Shown here one piece after another: positions 58,796-64,000 of a stretch of DNA of 64,000 nt. Under the pieces are notes generated by a model. It did not search any database. It had not been told where the DNA came from and saw nothing but the letters and a program-made list of their open reading frames with translations. The stretch comes from Bradyrhizobium sp. ISRA430 (GTDB taxonomy: Bacteria > Pseudomonadota > Alphaproteobacteria > Rhizobiales > Xanthobacteraceae). The first letter of the stretch is position 1. Every line of letters starts with the position of its first letter. The stretch is from positions 3,410,001 to 3,474,000 of the forward strand of contig NZ_CP094516.1 of the NCBI RefSeq assembly GCF_029909975.1. Reading direction: 5' to 3'. Position numbers and translations under genes: made by a program.

Positions 58796-60028
58796 CTACT
58801 GCAGTTCTTTGATCCTTCGCGCATAGAGCCGCCGCAACGGTTCGAGCTGCGTCGCCTCCGTCGCAGCAACATACGCCTCACGCGCTTCTTCCTTCCGGCC
58901 GAGCCGTCGCAACAAATCCGCCCGCACTGCCGGCAGCAGTTCGTAGCCGTCAAGCCCGCCGCGCGCCGCGATCGCGTTGACGAGATCGAGCGCACGCGCG
59001 GGGCCGTCGACCATCGAGATCACGGCCGCATGATTGAGCTCGATCACCGGCGAGGGACTGATGCGCAGCAGCACCTCGTAGAGGGCGGCGATCTGCGGCC
59101 AGTCGGTATCCTCATAGCTCGGCGCGCGGGCATGCAGCGCGGCAATCGCGGCCTGCACCGCATAGGCTTGCGGCCGGCCCGGCGCGCGCAGTGCCTCATC
59201 CACGAGCTGGAGGCCTTCCGCGATCTGGTCGCGATCCCACAGCGTGCGGTCCTGCTCTTCGAGCAGCACGATGTCGCCGGATGCGGTTTCTCGCCCCTCG
59301 CGCCGCGCGTCATGGAGCAGCATCAGGGACAACAGGCCCTTGATCTCGCTACGATCCGGCACCAGTCGATCGAGCAACCGGCCGAGCCTGATCGCCTCGA
59401 CCGCGAGATCGGGCCGCATCAGGTCTGTGCCAGACGTTGCCACGTAGCCTTCGGTAAAGACGAGATAGATCACGGCGAGCACGCCGCCGAGGCGCGGCTC
59501 CAGCGTTTCACGCTCCGGCACCTCATAGGGAATGCCGGCGAGACGGATCTTCTGCTTGGCACGGACGAGACGCTGCGCCATCGCCTCTTCACTAATGAGG
59601 AAGGCACGCGCGACCTGCGCGGTGGAGAGGCCGCAGACGGTGCGCAGCGTCAATGCGACCTGGACCTCGATCGCGAACGCCGGATGGCAGCAAGTAAAGA
59701 TCAGCCGCAGCATGTCGTCGTCGAGCATCGTCGGCGGCTCGTCGGGCGCCTCTGCGTTGAGCTCGAGCTCGTGCATCAGCGCCTGCTCCTTGCCGCGGAA
59801 GGCAACCCGGCGGCGGATGCGGTCGATGGCCTTGTTGCGTCCGACATTGACGAGCCAGGCGCGCGGATTGTCGGGCACCGCGCATGCCGACCAGCGCTCC
59901 AGTGCGACCGCAAAAGCATCCTGAAGTGCGTCCTCGGCGAGATCGAAATCGCCGACGAGGCGGATGAGCGTGGCCAACGCCCGCCCCGCCTCGTCACGGA
60001 AGATTTTTTCGATCTCGGAAGGGATCAT
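58796..60028 (-). CDS. ECF sigma factor with long C-terminal extension (ECF42/SigI-like)
   Basis: A 410-residue sigma-70 family protein. Sigma region 2 (about 10-80) includes VGDFDLAEDALQDAFAVALE and NPRAWLVNVGRNKAIDRIRR; sigma region 4 (about 115-170) has TLRTVCGLSTAQVARAFLIS and EEAMAQRLVRAKQKIR. The remaining 240 residues (DUF6596 and TPR-like helices, for example RLGRKEEAREAYVAATEA) replace an anti-sigma factor and probably regulate activity. It is 23 bases downstream of a YCII/DGPF-domain gene on the same strand, the conserved partner of this ECF group. The signal is unknown. Confidence 0.9.
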   Translation of the reverse strand: MIPSEIEKIFRDEAGRALATLIRLVGDFDLAEDALQDAFAVALERWSACAVPDNPRAWLVNVGRNKAIDRIRRRVAFRGKEQALMHELELNAEAPDEPPTMLDDDMLRLIFTCCHPAFAIEVQVALTLRTVCGLSTAQVARAFLISEEAMAQRLVRAKQKIRLAGIPYEVPERETLEPRLGGVLAVIYLVFTEGYVATSGTDLMRPDLAVEAIRLGRLLDRLVPDRSEIKGLLSLMLLHDARREGRETASGDIVLLEEQDRTLWDRDQIAEGLQLVDEALRAPGRPQAYAVQAAIAALHARAPSYEDTDWPQIAALYEVLLRISPSPVIELNHAAVISMVDGPARALDLVNAIAARGGLDGYELLPAVRADLLRRLGRKEEAREAYVAATEATQLEPLRRLYARRIKELQ

Positions 60029-60051
60029 GTCATGCGATCACCACGCCGCCG

Positions 60052-60405
60052 TCACTTCTCATACACCCAGATCGGCCGCACCTCGATCGAGCCTATGCGC
60101 GCGCTGGGGATCCGCGCCGCGATCTCGATTGCCGCATTGAGATCCTTGGCCTCGACCAGATAGTAGCCGGCGAGTTGCTCGCGGGTCTCGGCGAACGGAC
60201 CATCCGTCGTGAGCGTCTTGCCTTCGCGCACGCGCACCGTCGTCGCGGTCGTGGTCGGCTGCAGCCGGTCGCCGGCCTTGAAATTGCCGCTCTGGATGAT
60301 GGACTGGGTGAAGGTCTGATATTCGCCGAGCAGCCTCTGGCTGGTGGCGGCATCATTCTTCGCGTACTCGACCTCGTTCTGGTAGATCATCAGCAGGTAC
60401 TGCAT
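60052..60405 (-). CDS. YCII/DGPF-domain protein
   Basis: A 117-residue single-domain protein. It begins MQYLLMIYQNEVEY and carries the namesake motif DGPFAETREQLAGYYLVEA (about 69-87), with the closing IEVRPIW block. AGGAG precedes the start. Such proteins form ferredoxin-like dimers and nearly always accompany long ECF sigma factors, as here with the downstream gene; an enzymatic or sensor role has been suggested but not shown. Probably co-transcribed with the sigma gene. Confidence 0.92.
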   Translation of the reverse strand: MQYLLMIYQNEVEYAKNDAATSQRLLGEYQTFTQSIIQSGNFKAGDRLQPTTTATTVRVREGKTLTTDGPFAETREQLAGYYLVEAKDLNAAIEIAARIPSARIGSIEVRPIWVYEK

Positions 60406-60518
60406 CGCTTAACTCCTGTTGCTCGGCTGGATCGCCGACATCCAGTCGAACGGGGCGCACACCAAACGACATCTTCAGGATAAATTATTTTCGCCGCCGC
60501 GTGCGGCGCGATATCGCC

Positions 60519-60552
60519 TTGACGAAACCGTCATAAATGCCCATGCGTAAGC
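60519..60552 (+). promoter_or_regulatory. Candidate promoter of rnpB
   Basis: TTGACG at 60519-60524 lies 34 bases before the deduced 5' end of the RNA, the right place for a -35 element. The -10 position (60542-60547, CATGCG) is poor, so only the -35 is supported. Confidence 0.35.
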
Positions 60553-60980
60553 GGTCAGTCGGCCGGACGGCCGCTCCGGCAAGTGTCGAAAGGCCGCCGG
60601 GGAGGAAAGTCCGGGCTCCCTTGACATGCGGTGCCGGATAACGTCCGGCGGGGGCAACCCCAGGGAAAGTGCCACAGAGAACGAACCGCCTCGCTTGCCT
60701 TCGGGCTTCGCGGGGCAAGGGTGAAAAGGTGCGGTAAGAGCGCACCGCGGTTCCGGCAACGGAGCCGGCATGGCAAACCCCACCGGGAGCAAAACCGAAT
60801 AGGGACGGCTTAAGCGGGCTGTTCGCGAAAGCGATAACGCCGCGGGGCGATGTCAGGTCCGCCGTCCGGGTAGGTTGCTCGAGGCAATGTGCAAACATTG
60901 TCCCAGAGGAATGGCCGTCACGTATCGCCTGCGCAAGCGGGCGGTGCCCTACAGAACCCGGCTTACAGGCCGGCTGATGT
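60553..60980 (+). ncRNA. rnpB: RNase P RNA (class A)
   Basis: The catalytic RNA that matures tRNA 5' ends. Helix P1 is formed by TCAGTCGGCC (60555-60564) and GGCCGGCTGA (60968-60977). Conserved region I is GAGGAAAGTCCGGGC (60602-60616) and the matching 3' elements are AGAGGAATGGCCGTC near 60905 and ACAGAACCCGGCTTACAG at about 60952, the substrate-binding P4/P15-P18 region. Small reading frames on both strands here are ignored. The exact ends are within a few bases. The gene is on the plus strand between YCII (minus) and DUF983 (minus). Confidence 0.95.
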
Positions 60981-61032
60981 GCAACGAGGGGTTCGATGCT
61001 GGCTGCATCGGACCCCTCACCATTTGGGCACC

Positions 61033-61176
61033 GTCATTCCGCGGCTCGCGAAGCGAGAGCCCGGAATCCATCGGGCCGCAGAGTTGGTGGGGAAATGGAT
61101 TCTATGATGCGCAATTGCGCATCAGAGCTCGCGACTTCGTCGCGCCCCATTGCACACTTGCGCAATGTGGAATGAC
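61033..61176. repeat. Interspersed palindromic repeat, family C copy 2
   Basis: 144 bases with inverted ends GTCATTCCGC and ATTGCGCAA...GGAATGAC, and inner palindromes GCTCGCGAAGCGAG and GATGCGCAATTGCGCATC. It ends four bases before the stop of the DUF983 gene. A composite of two hairpin modules, longer than copy 1. Confidence 0.75.
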
Positions 61177-61180
61177 GACG

Positions 61181-61612
61181 TCAGTTAGTGCGCGCGGCCT
61201 TCACCAGCACCGGCGCAAGCTCACCGGCGTCGCGCCGGCGCTTGGCGGCCTCGAAGCCGTGCATGCCGATCTGCCATTGCAGGCCGACGATCGCGCCTTT
61301 GGTCGGCTGCAGCAGCGCGAGCGAGGCAAACAGCGTCACCGGCAGCCACACCGCGAGCTGCAGCCAGACCGGCGGCGCATAGGCGGTCTCGACCGCGAGG
61401 ATCGCCGGCACCACGAGATGGCCGACCACGACGATCACAAGATAGGCGGGAAAATCGTCGGCGCGGTGGTGAAACAGTTCCTCGCCGCAATGCTCGCAGC
61501 TATCCGCCACCTTCAGGAAGCGGCCGAACACGTGCCCTTCGCCGCAGTTCGGACACTTGCCGAGAAAGCCCCGCCACATCGCCTTCGTCAGTGAGACTGA
61601 ACCCGTCGCCAT
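61181..61612 (-). CDS. DUF983 membrane protein
   Basis: A 143-residue protein with an N-terminal zinc ribbon (CPNCGEGHVFGRF at about 20, CEHCGEELFHH at about 40) and two hydrophobic helices (FPAYLVIVVVGHLVVPAILA and QLAVWLPVTLFASLALLQP). This is the DUF983 plan; members adjoin cytochrome oxidase genes in some alphaproteobacteria, but none are here. The ATG at 61612 (MATGSVSLTKAMWRG) is chosen; the 409-codon frame runs antisense through the MocR gene. Divergent from that gene with a 78-base gap. Function unknown. Confidence 0.88.
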   Translation of the reverse strand: MATGSVSLTKAMWRGFLGKCPNCGEGHVFGRFLKVADSCEHCGEELFHHRADDFPAYLVIVVVGHLVVPAILAVETAYAPPVWLQLAVWLPVTLFASLALLQPTKGAIVGLQWQIGMHGFEAAKRRRDAGELAPVLVKAARTN

Positions 61613-61636
61613 GACCGCACCTCTTTTGATCTGACG

Positions 61637-61666
61637 ATCCATACAATAATATCCTGCATCCATACA
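61637..61666. promoter_or_regulatory. Direct-repeat operator ATCCATACA x2
   Basis: ATCCATACA at 61637-61645 and at 61658-61666, exactly 21 bases apart (two helical turns). A one-mismatch third copy, ATCCCTACA, lies 42 bases further on at 61700-61708 inside the MocR gene. Direct repeats with this phase are what MocR/GntR-AAT regulators bind. The DNA is AT-rich relative to flanks. Confidence 0.6.
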
Positions 61667-61690
61667 TTCAAAGAATATGGGCGAATTTGC

Positions 61691-63067
61691 ATGGATTGGA
61701 TCCCTACAATCGCAGAGCTGAGCGGGCCGCGGTACCAGCGCATCGTCGATGCCATGGAGGCCGACATTGCCGCGGGCAGGCTGGTGCGCGGCCAGCAACT
61801 GCCGACGCAGCGCGCGCTCGCCAAGGCGCTCGACATCGATCTCACCACGGTCACGCGCGCCTATACCGAGGCGCGGCGCCGCGGGATTCTGGAGGCCCGG
61901 GTCGGACAGGGTTCGTTCGTGTCGGAGACCAGCGCGCGCCGCGCGGTCGATCTGCCGCATCCGATTGCGATCGACCTGTCGATGAACGTGCCGCCGCATC
62001 CGCTGGAAGCGCAGCTCGACGAGCGCATCATCGCCGGCCTGGAGGCGATCCGCGAGCAATCGGGGCTGACCGCATTCCTGAACTACCAGCCGCCCGGCGG
62101 CAGTGCGCATGAGCGTGAGGTCGCGGCGACATGGATGCGCGCGCGCGTTGCGCATGCGCATGCCGACCGGCTCGTGATCTTTCCGGGCGCGCAGACGATT
62201 CTGTTCAATCTGCTCGCCCATCTCGCGCGGCCCGGCGAGGTGGTGCTGACGGAGGCGCTCAGTTTCCCCGGCATCAAGGCAGCCGCAGCCCAGCTTGGCG
62301 TCAAGCTGGTCGGCGTGGCGATGGATGAAGGCGGTATTCTCCCTGATGCTCTTGCAAAAGCCTGTCGCGCGCACAAGCCGAAGGCCGTCTACCTCATTCC
62401 GACGTTGCACAATCCGACCACCGCTACGCTCACCAGGGAGCGGCGCGATGCGATCGCAAAGATCATTCGCGATGCCGGCACCGTGCTGATCGAGGACGAT
62501 GCCTATGGGCTGCTCGACCGATCGGCATCACCGATCGCGAACCTCATTCCGGAGCGGACATATCTGGCGACCACCTTGTCGAAATGCATCGCACCGGCGC
62601 TGCGCGTGGCCTATCTGGTGACACCCGACAGCGGCGCGCAGCAGCAAATGCGCAGCCATTTGCAGGCCACGGTGCAGATGCCGGCGCCGTTGATGGTCGC
62701 GCTGGTGACGCACTGGCTCGAGAGCGGCATCGCCGACCGCATCATCACCGCCATCCGCAACGAGGCGATCGGCCGTCAGCAGCTCGCGCAACGCACACTG
62801 AAAGGCTTTCAGTTCCTGGCCAAGCCCGCCGCGCACCATCTGTGGCTTCGATTGCCTGAGGGCCGCGACCGGCTCGACGCCACCGCGCATCTGCTGCGCA
62901 ACGGACTCGCCGTCATCGCCAGCGACGCTTTCGTGGTGGATGGAACGCCGCCGCACGCGGCGCGCGTCTCGCTCGGGGCCGCGCGCAACCGATCGGAATT
63001 GACCGAAGCACTACGCATCCTGATCGGCGCGCTGCACAAGCCCGCCGAAACCAGGCAAATCGTTTAG
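61691..63067 (+). CDS. MocR-type regulator (GntR HTH + aminotransferase fold)
   Basis: A 458-residue fusion. The N-terminal GntR winged helix (about 1-78) includes GPRYQRIVDAMEADIAAGRL, QLPTQRALAKALDIDLTTVT and a tail QGSFVSE. The C-terminal domain is a class I aminotransferase fold with IFPGAQTILFNLLAHLARPG, LIPTLHNPTTATLTRERRD, the cofactor Asp/Tyr in EDDAYGLLDR, and TTLSKCIAPALRVAYLV, where Lys of TLSK binds PLP. MocR proteins sense PLP or amino compounds rather than catalyse. Divergent from DUF983, and direct-repeat operators fill the gap, suggesting autoregulation and control of the DUF983 gene. It is tail-to-tail with the small secreted protein, 5 bases apart. Confidence 0.92.
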   Translation: MDWIPTIAELSGPRYQRIVDAMEADIAAGRLVRGQQLPTQRALAKALDIDLTTVTRAYTEARRRGILEARVGQGSFVSETSARRAVDLPHPIAIDLSMNVPPHPLEAQLDERIIAGLEAIREQSGLTAFLNYQPPGGSAHEREVAATWMRARVAHAHADRLVIFPGAQTILFNLLAHLARPGEVVLTEALSFPGIKAAAAQLGVKLVGVAMDEGGILPDALAKACRAHKPKAVYLIPTLHNPTTATLTRERRDAIAKIIRDAGTVLIEDDAYGLLDRSASPIANLIPERTYLATTLSKCIAPALRVAYLVTPDSGAQQQMRSHLQATVQMPAPLMVALVTHWLESGIADRIITAIRNEAIGRQQLAQRTLKGFQFLAKPAAHHLWLRLPEGRDRLDATAHLLRNGLAVIASDAFVVDGTPPHAARVSLGAARNRSELTEALRILIGALHKPAETRQIV

Positions 63068-63072
63068 CAACG

Positions 63073-63336
63073 CTAACGATGACGGCGGTGGCGGGGATAG
63101 ACGACCGGAGCGCCGGCCGGCGGATAGAGCTGCGATGCGTAGGCATCGGCCGGTATGCCGGTCAGGCCGCGCGCCGCTCTGCCTGCGGGCGTGAGCTGCC
63201 CGCCATTGAGCACGTCGCGATCCGGATGGGCGGCCTGATAGGCCGCGGGCTCCGAGAGCTGAGCCTCTGCCAAAGTCGGCATCAGCGCCGCCGCAGATAA
63301 CAGCGCGGCCGCAACGGCAATCTTCGTGCGAGTCAT
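63073..63336 (-). CDS. Small secreted hypothetical protein, 87 aa
   Basis: An 87-residue exported protein. The signal peptide MTRTKIAVAAALLSAAALMP ends near AEAQLSEP. The mature part of about 63 residues is polar and Pro/Arg-rich, with HPDRDVLNGGQLTPAGRAA, and ends in YPRHRRHR. No domain is recognised. Similar short, signal-peptide-bearing proteins with a basic end are common in rhizobial genomes. It is convergent with the MocR gene; the 231 bases upstream lead to the TauE/SafE gene on the other strand. Confidence 0.7.
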   Translation of the reverse strand: MTRTKIAVAAALLSAAALMPTLAEAQLSEPAAYQAAHPDRDVLNGGQLTPAGRAARGLTGIPADAYASQLYPPAGAPVVYPRHRRHR

Positions 63337-63567
63337 GGTCGTTCTCCATCATCTCATTCGGGACTTGGCCAATCGGAGCGCACCATGGCGTCGGGCGGGT
63401 CCGCCGAATTGAAGTACGGCCATCATGTAGGTGCGTCAGTCGCGAAAGCCCGGCCGCCGGGATCACGCTTGCGTGCGATATGGAATTGACCTCTCCAGCC
63501 GCACCCGTGCTATGCGAGGGATGGCGATCAACAGTTCGGGATCGTCCATTGCAACAAGGAAAGTCTG

Positions 63568-64000
63568 TTGGAAACGCTCACCTATGCGCTGCTGCTGTTC
63601 GGCGCGCTGGCCGGCGGCTTCGTCTCGGGACTGGCTGGATTCGGCACGGCGCTGATGGCGCTCGGTATCTGGCTGTACGTGCTGCCGCCCTCGCTCGCGG
63701 TGCCGCTGGTCCTGATCTGCTCGGTGATCGCGCAGACCTCGACGCTGCCGTCGATGTGGAAGAGTTTCGATCTCTCGCTGGTCTGGCCGTTCCTGATCGG
63801 CGGCCTCGCCGGCGTGCCGCTGGGAACGATGATGGTCGCCTCCGCCGATCCGAAGGTGTTCAAGCTGAGCGTCGGCATCCTGCTGCTGATCTTTCCGAGC
63901 GCGCTGTACCTGAACAAGCGGCCGCTCGCCTTCAAGTTCGGCGGCCGCGCCGCCGACGGCGCGATTGGCTTTGCAGGCGGCATCCTGGGCGGCCTTGCCG
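63568..64000 (+). CDS. TauE/SafE-family permease, 3' end outside window
   Basis: The first 144 codons of a sulfite/organosulfur exporter-type permease. The start is the TTG at 63568, preceded by AAGGAAAG at 4-base spacing; no ATG or GTG is available in frame upstream. The first helix FGALAGGFVSGLAGFGTALM is the family hallmark, followed by LAVPLVLICSVIAQTSTLPS, FLIGGLAGVPLGTMMVASAD and SVGILLLIFPSALYL. The window ends within a later helix (AIGFAGGILGGLA). Family members move anions such as sulfite or sulfoacetate; the substrate is unknown. Confidence 0.88.
   Translation, partial: METLTYALLLFGALAGGFVSGLAGFGTALMALGIWLYVLPPSLAVPLVLICSVIAQTSTLPSMWKSFDLSLVWPFLIGGLAGVPLGTMMVASADPKVFKLSVGILLLIFPSALYLNKRPLAFKFGGRAADGAIGFAGGILGGLA

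Noticed and set aside
60485..60898. Reading frames within the RNase P RNA
   Set aside because: The region folds and carries the conserved rnpB elements; the frames are incidental.

Overview
The window is a GC-rich alphaproteobacterial chromosome segment, most likely Bradyrhizobium or a close Nitrobacteraceae relative. The evidence is the gene order and protein texture of a rhizobial-type division and cell-wall (dcw) cluster, an alphaproteobacterial RNase P RNA, a Flp pilin, a BamD lipoprotein, and many short interspersed palindromic repeats in the gaps. No tRNA, rRNA, CRISPR array, insertion sequence or prophage was recognised.

Layout. 1-6.3 kb: a small hypothetical protein, a secreted sorbosone/glucose dehydrogenase-like beta-propeller, and a LysR-controlled locus (LysR + aspartate dehydrogenase on the minus strand, an MFS carrier + tartrate/D-malate dehydrogenase on the plus strand). 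6.3-12.8 kb: a surface/signalling island with a PilZ protein, a secreted TPR protein, a secreted FecR-domain protein and, divergently, a 1361-residue FecR-VCBS-RTX protein whose N-terminal domain is homologous to the neighbouring FecR protein. 12.8-17.1 kb: two paralogous secreted alpha/beta hydrolases flank a CGNR regulator, a dehalogenase-like hydrolase and a TMEM175-type channel; the CGNR/hydrolase divergent promoter carries two copies of a palindromic operator. 17.4-31.1 kb: an ABC-2 exporter, an L,D-transpeptidase with a Gln/Tyr-rich tail, a glycerophosphodiester phosphodiesterase, a membrane spermidine-synthase-like protein, a CrtI/PYROXD2-like oxidoreductase, a Flp pilin, PrmA, an M24 aminopeptidase and a Bcr/CflA exporter.

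31.2-57.4 kb is an unbroken minus-strand block read from high to low coordinates: rsmH-ftsL-ftsI-murE-murF-mraY-murD-ftsW-murG-murC-murB-ddl-ftsQ-ftsA-ftsZ, then lpxC, bamD, recN and ligA. It covers peptidoglycan precursor synthesis from UDP-MurNAc to lipid II, the septal synthase and divisome core, the committed step of lipid A synthesis, outer-membrane protein assembly, and DNA repair and ligation. Five different palindromic repeats sit in successive gaps between ddl and murD. The cluster has no mraZ; a divergent AmpD-type amidase lies upstream instead.

57.8-64.0 kb: the amidase, an ECF sigma factor with its YCII/DGPF partner, the RNase P RNA gene, a DUF983 protein divergent from a MocR-type regulator with direct-repeat operators, a small secreted protein, and the start of a TauE/SafE permease cut by the window edge.
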